Of a DNA stretch of 64,000 nucleotides, positions 1-12,185 are shown piece after piece. The stretch spans positions 22,492,699 through 22,556,698 of the forward strand of contig CM051459.1 of assembly GCA_028095005.1 (NCBI GenBank). Direction: 5' to 3'. Source of the DNA: Rhynchospora pubera (taxonomy: Eukaryota; Streptophyta; Magnoliopsida; Poales; Cyperaceae). A model generated the notes under the pieces. The model saw nothing but the letters and a program-made list of their open reading frames with translations, did not search any database and was not told where the DNA came from. The stretch's first letter is position 1, and every line of letters begins with the position of its first letter. A program made the position numbers and the translations under genes.

Positions 1-741
1 TATAAAGAAAATATTGCCTTCTTTACAAACATTACTTTGAGCCGTAAATTAAAATTTGCCTTAGATTTCAAGCAGAATCCTTACAAGCCATAGTGACCTG
101 GTACATTTGATTTGAATCAGGAAGACAAATCACATCACATGCCCCAACTTGGTGCTCACCATCTTTTGGCTCTGATATATTAGTAAGACAATGCAAGGCT
201 CAAATTAAATGAGAGATTATCTTGGGTTTTTGTGGATTGAAGATGATGATCTAATTACCAACAAATAAGCAGTACAAATCATCATACAACACAACCAAAA
301 AAAATGAAATGATAAATGCACAAAACTGAGTAGAATACTCAATTTGTTATACCATATAGATCAGTCCTATGCCAATACCTTTGTTCTTTATATGTTGGTT
401 TGTCATATGATATTGCACAAAGTTTGAGATTACTTTGCCTGACAAATCGTCTTGTTGAACTCCATCCTTTTCTTTTTTCCCTAATCAAGCGTGGCTGCAA
501 TAGTGAGAGACTCTTAGACATGACACAAACATTTTTCCAAATATTGTCTCTACTTAGATATTATATATATCACCAAACGTTGTCTCTTGTACTTAAATAT
601 CTTTGTCTTGAAATAACATGAAACAACAAAACTATAGAAAAATAAAAGGAAAAAACAAAAGAAAAAGCTGAAATCTAAAGCTAACTTGATAACTGAATAT
701 TAAAGGAAAAAAAATTAAAAGCAAAACATGAACATTCATAC

Positions 742-2330
742 CAGCTTTAACTGATGGACTTCTCCATCTTTCGATTCTTTTTTTCAATGATTTACATGAC
801 GCCAGGAGATCTTCCTTGCTGCAGATGGAGCAAAAAAGATAAATATATTAAATCAGGAAATAACAAAGAAAGAGAGAAGATGGATGAGGCATCAGTTATG
901 GAAGAATAGAAGGCAAGCAAAAGTAATAGCAATATGAACACCTTTATTTTGCCTTTCTACTCTGAGTAGAATCATTTTCCAAAATGATATCATTAGTTTT
1001 ATAGACACATGTGTATACTAGTAAAATGGTCGAACATAATTGACATATTGAGGCTATAATTAATCCAATAAATCCAAAAAAAATTCAGAACAATAATGAT
1101 TCGAACTTCAATCACTCCCGACTATTTGTCCATCAGAGAAATAATCAGATGTTAGCAACAGATGTCAACCCATTAAGCCCAAATATCCCAACCAAACCAA
1201 AAAAAATTAATAAGGAAAATATATATTTAAACACTTTGTATTTACCTAGATTATTTGCCACATAAACAGGTTCAGCTTCATCTAGGTCTGGCAATCTCAT
1301 CTCAAGTGTTAAGGTTGACTCTCCAGTCATTGAGCAACTTTCCTTGATTCATTTGTAATTTTTTGTTATGCCCCTGATAAGTATAAAAAGGCGACTCATT
1401 ATAAGTCCGGTCTTTATGGATCCAACCAGATTAGAGTAATACTACTTGTCCAATGTGTGATCAAACTGAATCAACTGAACATTTTTTTTTAATGTGGCTA
1501 GGCATGCATGATTATGGATGATTATGTGAATCAGAAAGCTTTCTTAATTGTCTATAGCACTGTCTGCTAAAGCCTTTGGGATGATAGGAATATTGTCATT
1601 TTTAAAAAGAAAGAATCAAAAGGCTGTTAAATTCGTTCATTCAATGAACTTGATGAAATACTATTTGCTTGTTAGATATCAGTATATGAGCTTCCATATT
1701 CATATGTGGCACATGCAAACAAAACAGAAAGTGCATCAAATAAATGACTTAACAACAACGGGCTTTAAGGTTGCGAATTTATCTAGTAATTAAAAAAAAT
1801 TGAGATAGCACTAACTAATTGCAAACGCATAGCATACTAACCTTTGTTGCTTCAACAAATGGTCTTTAACTACTTTCTTCCGTCCTCTCCTGAAGCACTC
1901 CTATTAAACAACTAAGTACGAAGAAAGAATATCAGAATAAAGCACCAGTACATACACCCCCAACTGAAAGGCGAGAAACAAAGATAAAAAAATAAAGAAG
2001 ATTGACCTCCTTACCAGTCAGACAGGACATTGCTAAACCTAAACTCGCTGGTGTTAGACCAGAAGGTTAGATGCGAAGCCAGTGTGCTCACTACTCCGAA
2101 GAAGAAAATCATTGAGCAATTGCTCGACCCTTTCATTGCCGCCACTTGCTCTCTATACTTCCCAATCGATGAATGTTGTTCTGGTCCTCTTTTTTTTGTT
2201 TGTTGAGCAAGAGAAGCACAGAGGGAAAAGAAAGGAAAGGAGAAAGGCAAGGAGAAAAGTCCAATTGCTACTTATCGGTTGTTGCCGCTGCCATTACCAT
2301 CGAGCTTCCATCAGTCATCTCTATTGACAG
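742..2330 (-). CDS. putative multi-exon gene, product unknown
   Basis: I do not recognise this gene. Several minus-strand blocks look like exons because open frames end at splice-like sites: about 2,015-2,145 (donor GTAAGG), 1,842-1,900 (acceptor AATAG, donor GTTAGT), 1,246-1,342 (donor GTAAAT; reads MTGESTLTLEMRLPDLDEAE) and 742-818 (acceptor CTGCAG, donor GTATGA; reads KEDLLASCKSLKKRIERWRS). A pyrimidine-rich, leader-like stretch lies upstream at 2,340-2,640, with a possible start ATG near 2,322. The 2,015-2,145 block is open in two frames (one hydrophobic; one reading ERVEQLLNDFLLRSSEHTGF and then closing before the block ends), so the frame is unsettled. More exons may lie at 400-500 and beyond the left edge. 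A diverged repeat sits in one of its introns. Confidence 0.3.
855..1200. repeat. diverged dispersed repeat, copy 1
   Basis: This stretch shares an ordered series of words with 18,355-18,765: ATCAGGAAATAA, GGCATC(A)GTTATGG-like, ATGAACACCT, CTCTGAGTA, AATCATTTTCCAAAATGATAT and CCATAAGCCCAAA-like words, in the same order and orientation. Here it lies in an apparent intron of the unidentified left-hand gene. I saw no clear terminal repeats or target duplication, so its class is unknown. Confidence 0.5.
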
Positions 2331-2684
2331 CCACAAAGTGAGGTTACAGTGTTGAGTGTGGATTGGAAGGAGGTAGAGGGAAAGGTAGATTCAGGTTTTG
2401 AGGTGAGAGAGACGATGGAGGGGAAGGAGATCGAAGGGGTTTCTCAGTTAGTGATGGGGTGGTGGCCGTGGTGCTCGAGTGAAAGAAGAAGGAGACGGTG
2501 AGGTCGAGAGAGGTGGGGCTCTCGGCGGACTCGAAGGAAAGAGGGGAAAAAAGAAGAAAAAAGAGGGGTCGCTGACTCGCTGATGAATACAGGAGCGACG
2601 GAAAGCTCGAAGGAGACGACGGACAAATCGAGAATTTTGATCTAACGATTCAGATCGCTTCACTGGGCATCGATGACATCATCA

Positions 2685-2692
2685 TGACGTCA
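2685..2692. promoter_or_regulatory. TGACGTCA bZIP-type palindrome
   Basis: A perfect TGACGTCA octamer, the core bound by plant TGA/bZIP factors, lies just upstream of the pyrimidine-rich leader of the putative minus-strand gene on the left. The motif is seen directly; a role in that gene's promoter is inferred from position only. Confidence 0.3.
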
Positions 2693-2956
2693 TCAAATGT
2701 ACTTTTTGATGCAATGATTGGTTAATACAATTCTGCACTTGTGAAGAGAAACAGTCTAAAAGAAAATTATTACTTTCGCTTCCTTTGCTGTGAAGAACCG
2801 TGAGAAACTACAGAACAAATAGAGAAGTAAAAATGGAAACGACTATCTGTGTCAGCGAGTATATTCTGAAGGATCGTTTGGATTGCTTAGGAATAGAAAA
2901 AAGAGTTTTTTTTAGAAATAGTTTTTTTTCTAAACATCTAAACAAGTTAGGAATAT

Positions 2957-3634
2957 GGGCTGTTTGAATTGAAGTGGGAATTTGGAGAATTTCATATTCC
3001 TAGGTATAAATGTATTATAAACAATTCAAACTCTTCACAAAGTTACACACTTCCCAATAAATTTATGCCTAGGAATAGGAAGATCCCCAAATTTTCCAAA
3101 TTCCTAAGCGATGAGAAAAATAATTTCTTTCTAGGAATAGCTTTTTCCAACAATTATATATACATAATTTTAACAAAATTAGCTAAATACTAATAACTAA
3201 GGCCCTGATCAAAATCTCATTTTTTTAACATGGGATTTCATTTCATTTCATTTCGTTAGAAAATTTTTGATCAAAATAAACGGATTTGGTGTTATTTGAT
3301 TGGAATTCCTATGTAATTAGGTCCAACGAAATACTACGAAATCCTATGAAATCAATTGAATTGAATTGAAATTCCGTGAAAAAATCATTTTGATCAGGGC
3401 CTAAATGAAATTTTATGTGCTCTTTAATTAATACTTTATTTAATATTAAAATAATAATTTTTAATAATTTATTTAAATTAATATCAATTTTACTTATTCC
3501 TAACTCATCATCCAAACAACATTTCTTATTCCCGGAATAACATATTCTCACTCTTCCCAAAGTTACACAATTTTCAATATTTTTCTTCCTAAAATCCTTA
3601 TTCCTTCTTTATTCCCATACCATCCAAACGGCCC
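2957..3634. mobile_element. MITE-like element hosting a nested MITE
   Basis: It begins GGGCTGTTTGAAT and ends ATCCAAACGGCCC, which are imperfect inverted ends. The inner part contains the family core (CAAACTCTTCACAAAGTTACAC and CACTTCCC, 3,030-3,055), also found at about 44.9, 46.2, 46.5 and 51.6 kb. A second MITE (3,201-3,401) sits inside, so this element is the older one. A similar fragment (CGTTTGGATTGCTTAGGAAT) starts at about 2,875. No coding capacity. The outer borders are approximate because no target duplication is visible. Confidence 0.5.
3201..3401. mobile_element. Tourist-like (PIF/Harbinger) MITE, 201 bp
   Basis: Perfect 15-bp terminal inverted repeats GGCCCTGATCAAAAT / ATTTTGATCAGGGCC are flanked on both sides by TAA (3,198-3,200 and 3,402-3,404). 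A 3-bp TWA target duplication with GG-starting inverted repeats is the hallmark of PIF/Harbinger-derived Tourist MITEs. The interior is AT-rich and non-coding. A possible decayed relative (GTGATCAAAAC ... GTGATCAAAAC) lies near 47,600-47,700. Confidence 0.85.
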
Positions 3635-4051
3635 TCTAGAGATTTAAAAAGGAATCACTATATATTCAACAATATCAAATTGGACATCGATAATTTTCTT
3701 TTTAAGATTGCGCTGGAATATGGGGAAAAATGAAACGGCATGGTAGGGGTAAAGAGGAAGGGTAATTTTGTCGTATGATTTAAAAATAAATTTTCTTTAT
3801 TAATTAATAAATGACTGAATTTTATTGAAAGGTGTTATTTTTCTAACTCTAGATTTATAGGTATTCTGTCCAATTTTCAAGTGTGCAAGGGTTATTTCTA
3901 ATTGCTAGTGTTTACAGGGTGTTATACCCAATTTTACGTTTTTAATAAGTAATTAGTACAAGATTTTTGGTGGAACGCAAATAATATATCGAAGGGAAAC
4001 GAAAAAATGAACTCCCGCCAAAGCATAATAAATTAATAATCCAAAGCATAA

Positions 4052-7000
4052 TAAATTCAGAAACGATTGAAATGCCTAAATGATAGTCAGAATTGAATTA
4101 TTTGAACTTTATATGCGTGATTGTCATGTATAATATAATTCTTTTGAATAAATAACTCCTGAATCATATTGTTGACAAAATAAAGAGTTTAAATGTAGAT
4201 TATTGTGATAAAATGACTTAGAATGAATCCAGAAACGATTGAAATGCTCGGATAATACTCAGAATTGTATTATTTGCAATTTATATTCGTAATTGCAATG
4301 TACAATCCAATCATTTTTGAATAAATAACCCGTGAATAATATCGTTGACACTATAAAGAGTTTAAATGCAGATTATTGTGCTGAAATGACTTACGATGAA
4401 TCCAGAAACAATTGAAAAATGATCAGATAATACTCAGAATTGCATTATTTGAACTTTATATGCGTAATTTTAATGTATAATCCAATCTTTTTGAATAATT
4501 AACATGTGAATCATATTCTTGACGCTATAAAGAGTTTAAATGTAGATTATTGTGAAGAAATAACTTAGAATGAATGCAGAAACGATTGAAACTCTCAAAT
4601 GATAGTCAGAATTGAATTATTTGAACTTTATATGCGTGATTGTCATGTATAATCCAATCTTTTTGAACAAATAATGTCTGAATCATATTATTGATACTGT
4701 AAAGAGTTTAAATATAGATTATTGTGATGAAATGATTTAGAATCAAACCAGAAAATGAAATGCTCAAATGATATTCAGAATTGCATTATCTTAACTTCAT
4801 ATGTGTAATTCCCACGTACTATCAGATCTTTTTGAATAAATAACACCTGAATCATATTATTGAAAAAAAAAGTTTAAATGTAGATTATTGAGATGAAATT
4901 ACTTAGAATAAATCCAGAAACTATTGAAAAGCCTAAATGATACTCATAATTGCATTACTTGCATTTCAGGTGCATAATTGTCATGTATAATATAATCTTT
5001 TTGAATAAATAACACCTGAATCATATTCATGACACAAGAGTTTAAATGTAGATTATTATTATGAAATGAGTTAGAACAAATTCAGAAACGATTGAAATGC
5101 TCAAATGATACTCAGAATTGCATTATTTGCAATTTATATTCGTAATTGCAATGTATAATCCAATCTTTTTGAATAAATAACCTCTGAATCTTCTTATTGA
5201 CAATATAAAGAGTTTAAATGCAGATTATTATGTTGAAATGACTTACGGTGAATCCAGAAATGATCGAATTGCTCAAATGTTACTCAGAATTGAATTATTT
5301 GAACTTTATATCCGTAATTTTCATGTATAATCCAATCTTTTTGAATAAATAACACGTGAAACATATTCTTGGCACTTAAAGAGTTTAAATGTAGATTATT
5401 GTGCAGAAATTACTTAGAATGAATGCAGAAACGATTGAAACTCTCAAATGATAGTTAGAATTGAATTATTTGAAATTTATATGCTTAATTACCATGTATA
5501 ATCCAATATTTTTGAATAAATAACGTCTGAATCATATTATTGACACAATAAAGAGTTTAAATATAGATTATTGTGACGACAAGACACAAAATCAATACTG
5601 AAAAAATCGAAATGCACAAATAAAACTCAGAATTGCATTATTTGAACTTTATATGCGTAATTGCCATGTATAACCCAATCTTTTCTAATAAATTACAGTT
5701 TAATCATATTCTTGACACTATAAAGAGTTTAAATATAGATTATTTTAATGAAATGACTTAGTACGAATTTAGAAATGATTTAAATGCTCAAATGATACTC
5801 AGAATTACATTATTTGAACTTTATATGCGTAATTGCCATGCATAATCCAATCTTTTAAAATAAATAACATGTGAATTATATTGTTGACGCTATAAAGAGT
5901 TTAAATGTACACTATTGTGATGAAATAACTTAGAACGAATTCAGAAATGATTGAAATGCTGAAATGATATTCAGAATTGCCTTATTTGCACTTTATATGC
6001 GTAATTCTCACGTACTATCAGATCTTTTTGAAAAAATAACACCTGAATCATATTCTTGACAATATAAATAGTTTAAATGTAGATTATCGAGATGAAATGA
6101 ATTAGAATGAATTCAAAAACGATTGAAATGCCTAAATGATACTCATAATTGCATTACTAGCATTTCACGTGCATAATTGCCATGTATAATATAATCCTTT
6201 TGAATAAATAACTCCTGAATCATATTCTTGACACAATAAAGAGTTTAAATATTGATTATTGTGAAAAAATGACTTAGAATGAATCCAGAAACGATTGAAA
6301 TGCTCGAATAATACTCAGAATTGTATTATTTACTATTTATATTCGTAATTGCAATGTACAATCCAATTTTTTTTGAATAAATAACCCCTGAATAATATTA
6401 TTGACACTCTAAAGAGTTTAAATGCAGATTATTGTGCTGAAATGACTTATGATGAATCCAGAAACGATTGAAAAATGATCAGATGATACTAAGAATTGCA
6501 TTATTTGAAATTTATATGCGTAATTTTGATGTATAATCCAATTTTTTTGAATAAATAATACGTGAATCATATTTTTGACACTATAAAGAGTTTAAATAGA
6601 GATTATTATGCTGAAATGACTTACGATGAATCCAGAAACGATGGAAAAACGATCAAATGATACTCAGAATTGCATTATTTGAATTTTATATCCGTAATTT
6701 TCATGTATAATCCAATCTTTTTGAATAGATAACACGCGGATCATATTCTTGACACTATAAAGAGTTTAAATGTAGATTATTGTGAAGAAATGACTTAGAA
6801 TGAATGCAGAAACAATTGAAACTATCAAATGATATCCAGAATTGAATTATTTAAACTTTATATGCGTGATTGTCATGTATAATCCAATCTTTTTGAACAA
6901 ATAACGTCTGAATAATATTATTGACACTGTAAATAGTTTAAATATAGATTATTGTGATGAAATGATTTAGAATCAATCCAGAAAATAAAATTCTCAAATT

Positions 7001-10000
7001 ATATCCAGAATTGCATTTTATGAACTTTATATGCGTAATTCCCACGTACTATATGATCTTTTAGAATAAATAACACCTGAATCATATTATTAACAATAAA
7101 AAGAGTTTAAATGTAGATTATTGAGATGAAATGACTTAGAATTAATCCAGAAATGATTGAAATGCCTAAATGATACTCATAATTGCATTACTCGCATTTC
7201 AGGTGCATAATTGCCATGTATAATATAATCTTTTGAATAAATAACACCTGAACATATTCATGACACAATAAAGAGTTTAAATGTAGATTATTATTATGAA
7301 ATGAGTTAGAACAAATTCAGAAACGATTGAAATGCTCAAATGATACTCAGAATTGCATTATTTGCAATTATATTCGTAATTGCAATGTATAATCCAATCT
7401 TTTTGAATAAATAACCCCTGAATTTTCTTATTGACACTATAAAGAGTTTAGATGCAGATTATTGTGTAGAAATGACTTACGGTGAATCAAGAAATGATCG
7501 AAATGCTCAAATGTTACTCAGAATTGCTTTATTTGAAATTTATATGCATAATTTACATGTATAATCCAATCTTTTTGAATAAATAATACGTGAAGCATAT
7601 TCTTGACACTACAAAGAGTTTAAATGTAGATTATTGTGTAGAAATCACTTAGAATGAATGCAGAAACGATTGAAACTCTCAAATGATAGTTAGAATTGAA
7701 TTATTTTAAATTTATATGCGTAATTACCATGTATAATCCAATCTTTTTGAATAAATAACGTCTGAATCATATTATACACAATAAAGAGTTTAAATATAGA
7801 TTATTGTGACGACAAGACACAAAATCAATCCTGAAAATATCAAAATGCACAAATGAAACTCAGAATTGCATTATTTGAACTTTATATGCGTAATTGCCAT
7901 GTATAACCCAATCTTTTTTAATAAATTACAGTTTAATCATATTCTTGACACTACAAATAGTTTAAATGTAGATTATTTTAATGAAATGACTTAGTACGAA
8001 TTTAGAAATGATTTAAATGCTCAAAGAATTACATTATTTGAACTTTATATGCGTAATTGCCATGCATAATCCAATCTTTTAAAATAAATAACACGTGAAT
8101 TATATTGTTGACGCCATAAAAAGTTTAAATGTACATTATTGTGATGAAATAACTTAGAACAAATTCAGAAATGATTGAAATGCTGAAATGATATTCAGAA
8201 TTGCCTTATTTGCACTTATATGCGTAATTCTCACGTACTATCAGATCTTTTTGAAAAAAATAACACCTGAATCATATTCTTGACAATATAAATTGTTTAA
8301 ATATAGATTATTGAGATGAAATGACTTAGAATGAATTCAGAAACGATTGAAATGCCTAAATGATACTCATAATTGCATTACTAGCATTTCACGTGCATAA
8401 TTGCCATGTATAATATAATCCTTTTGAATAAATAACTCCTGAATCATATTCTTGACACAATATAGAGTTTAAATGTAGATTATTGTGAAAAAAATGACTT
8501 AGAATGAATCCAGAAACGATTGAAATGCTCGAATAATACTCAGAGTTGTATTATTTGCAATTTATATTCGTAATTGCAATGTACAATCCAATCTTTTTGA
8601 ATAAATAACCCCTGAATAATATTATTGACACTATAAAGAATTTAAATGCAGATTATTGTGCTGAAATGACCTACGATGAATCCATAAACGATTGAAAAAT
8701 GATCAAATGATACTCAGAATTGCATTATTTGAACTTTATATCCGTAATTTTCATGCATAATCCAATCTTTTTGAATAGATAACACGTGAATCCTATTTTT
8801 GACACTATAAAGAGTTTAAATGTAGATTATTGTGAAGGAATGACTTAGAATGAATGCGGAAACGATTGAAACTATCAAATGATAGTCAGAATTGAATTAT
8901 TTGAACTTTATATGCATGATTGTCATGTATAATCCAATCTTTTTGAACAAATAACGTCTGAATCATATTATTGATACTCTCAGGAGTTTAAATATAGATT
9001 ATTGTGATGAAATGACTTAGAATCAATCCAGAAAAAATTGAAATGCTCAAATGATATTCAGAATTGCATTATCTGAACTTTATATGCGTAATTTCCACGT
9101 TCTATCAGATCTTTTTGAATAAATAACACCTGAATCATATTGTTGACAATAAAAAGAGTTTAAATGTAGATTATTGAGATGAAATGACTTAGAATGAATC
9201 CAGAAACGATTGAAATGCCTAAATGATACTCATAATTGCATTACTTGCATTTCAGGTGCATAATTGCCATGTATAATATAATCTTTTGAATAAATAACAC
9301 CTGAACATATTCATGACACAATAAAGAGTTTAAATGTAGATTATTATTATGAAATGAGTTAGAACAAATTCAGAAACAATTGAAATGCTCAAATGATACT
9401 CAGAATTGCATTATTTGCAATTTATATTCGTAATTGCAATGTATAATCCAATCTTTTTGAATAAATAACCCCTGAATTTTCTTATTGACACTATAAAGAG
9501 TTTAGATGCAGATTATTGTGTTGAAATGACTTACGGTGAATCAAGAAATGATCGAAATGCTCAAATGTTACTCAGAATTGCTTTATTTGAAATTTATATG
9601 CGTAATTTTCATGTATAATCCAATCTTTTTGAATAAATAATACGTGAAGCATATTCTTGACACTACAAAGAGTTTAAATGTAGATTATTGTGTAGAAATC
9701 ACTTAGAATGAATGCAGAAACGATTGAAACTCTCAAATGATAGTTATAATTGAATTATTTTAAATTTATATGCGTAATTACCATGTATAATCCAATCTTT
9801 TTGAATAAATAACGTCTGAATCATATTATACACAATAAAGAGTTTAAATATAGATTATTGTGACGACAAGACACAAAATCAATCCTGAAAATATCAAAAT
9901 GCACAAATGAAACTCAGAATTGCATTATTTGAACTTTATATGCGTAATTGCCATGTATAACCCAATCTTTTTTAATAAATTACAGTTTAATCATATTCTT

Positions 10001-11212
10001 GGCACTATAAAGAGTTTAAATGTAGATTATTTTAATGAAATGACTTAGTACGAATTCAGAAATGATTTAAATGCTCAAATGATACTCAGAATTACATTAT
10101 TTGAACTTTATATGCGTAATTGCCATGCATAATCCAATCTTTTAAAATAAATAACACGTGAATTATATTGTTGACGCTATAAAGAGTTTAAATGTATATT
10201 ATGTGATGAAATAACTTAGAACAAATTCAGAAATGATTGAAATGCTGAAATGATATTCAGAATTGCCTTATTTGCACTTTATATGCGTAATTCTCACGTG
10301 CTATCAGATCTTTTTGAATAAATAACACCTGAATCATATTCTTGACAATATAAATAGTTTAAATGTAGAATATTGAGATGAAATGACTTAGAATGAATTC
10401 AGAAACGATTGAAATGCCTAAATGATACTCATAATTGCATTGCTGGCATTTCACGTGCATAATTGCCACGTATAATATAATCCTTTAGAATAAATAACTC
10501 CTGAATCATATTCTTGACACAATAAAGAGTTTAAATGTAGATTATTGTGATAAAATGACTTAGAATGAATCCAGAAATGATTGAAATGCTCGAATAATAC
10601 TCAGAATTGTATTATTTGCAATTTATATTCGTAATTGCAATGTACAATCCAATCTTTTTGAATAAATAACCCCTGAATAATATTATTGACACTATAAAGA
10701 ATTTAAATGCAGATTATTGTGCTGAAATGACCTACGATGAATCCATAAACGATTGAAAAATGATCAAATGATACTCAGAATTGCATTATTTGAACTTTAT
10801 ATGCGTAATTTTCATGTATAATCCAATATTTTTTAATAAATAACACGTGAATCATATTCTTGACACTATAAAGAGTTTAAATGTAGATTATTGTGAAGAA
10901 ATGACTTAGAATGAATGCAGAAACGATTGAAACTCTCAAATGATAGTCGGAATTGAATTATTTGAACTTTATATGCGTGATTGTCGATTGTCATGTATAA
11001 TCAATCTTTTTGAATAAATAACGTCTGAGTCATCTTTTTGACACTATTAAGAGTTTAAATATAGATTATTGTGATGAAATGACTTAGAATCAATCCAGAA
11101 AAAATTGAAATGCTCAAATGATATTTAGAATTGCATTATCTGAACTTTATATGCGTAATTCCCACGTACTATTAGATCTTTTTGAATAAAGAACACCTGA
11201 ATCATATTATTT
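4052..11212. repeat. satellite array, ~173-bp monomer, higher-order repeat
   Basis: About 41 tandem monomers. Landmarks recur at regular steps: TTGAATAAATAAC-type words at 4,144, 4,317, 4,491 and 4,663 give periods of 172-174 bp; AAGAGTTTAAATG and CCAGAAACGATTGAAATG also recur in each monomer. Variant monomers repeat at long range. ACTTACGGTGAAT falls at about 5,242, 7,476 and 9,530; the CATTTCACGTGCATAAT variant at 6,161, 8,385 and 10,447; the CATTTCAGGTGC variant at 4,961, 7,194 and 9,247. Spacings are therefore ~2,230 bp (13 monomers) and then ~2,055 bp (12 monomers). No open frame of note. The array stops abruptly inside a monomer at about 11,212. Confidence 0.95.
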
Positions 11213-12185
11213 GGTTTTGAAAATCAAATTTTAATTTTGGCTATAACACATAATCAGACGAATCAGAAAAGTCGAATGGATCGGACAGAAACTCAAATTT
11301 TTTTTTTAAAAAAAAATATATTTTAGTTTTAAAATCAGGAAAATATTAAAAATGGAATAAGTATTTTTTTTATCAAAAATAATTTAATGAATTAAAAAAT
11401 AGTGAAAGCAACAAATCAACTAAATATAAAATAATACAAACTAGCTATAGTATCGCGCTTCGCGCGATATATGATTAATCTAAGATGTACATATTATTGA
11501 TTTATTTAAAGAGAAAACTGGTCTAAGTGAATTGTAGGTCTCTCAATTATCTTTTAATATGACAAATTATAATTAAATCGTCAAAAAATGAACACATCAG
11601 CAGTAAGGCCAGATTCAACAGCCTTGTTAAGCTGTTTTTTCTTAATAAAAAAAACTGGGGCAAATGAAAGTGACAGATTCAACAGCCTTGTTAAACTTGG
11701 TTCTTTTTTCCCATCTTCTACTTGTGCTGCACAGGAATATTTTTTTTCATGTAATGTAAGGGAACGCGAATGAACAAACAAATACGTGTGGTGATCATAG
11801 ATTTTCGTAGATAAATATATACACTAACAGGTTCATATCTAATACAACAACAGTTGAGGATAGTAAACTTGTAAACCATCATAGAATCTCAACTGGTTAT
11901 AGCAACAGTGAACGCCATCACCATGAGTTCACCATTTTGGCCAGTTGAAATGCCATTACTCTGTCCAAAGGGGACGAACAAAATGCTGTCTATTACATCA
12001 TAATGGTTGGGTTTTTATAACACATCACAAGATTCTAACATACCATCAAACACAAAAAAAAAAATGTGTATCTATTGACTGGGAAGAATAAAATATGACC
12101 AATTGCCTTGCATAGATCTGTGCTGGTAAAATTGACTGCACAAAATAGCCTTTGTTCTCTTGATGAGCGCAACCTCCTAAGGAAC
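11213..12185. other. intergenic, no gene seen
   Basis: AT-rich spacer between the satellite and the solo LTR. It holds the Helitron-like hairpin and a local direct duplication (CAGATTCAACAGCCTTGTTAA at about 11,611 and 11,676). Small open frames near 11,580-11,780 on both strands have no recognisable content. Confidence 0.5.
11441..11469 (-). mobile_element. Helitron-like 3' terminus
   Basis: An 8-bp perfect stem (TATCGCGC, loop TTC, GCGCGATA) on the minus strand is followed after six bases by CTAG and then T. Helitrons end with a short GC-rich hairpin a few bases before CTRR and insert between A and T. The body would extend to the right, but I found no convincing TC-starting 5' end, so this may be only a terminal fragment. 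Such hairpins can also occur by chance. Confidence 0.35.

Noticed and set aside
4052..11212. Regularly spaced repeats that could suggest a CRISPR-like array
   Set aside because: The ~173-bp units are similar along their full length with no unique spacers, and the context is a plant genome; it is a satellite.
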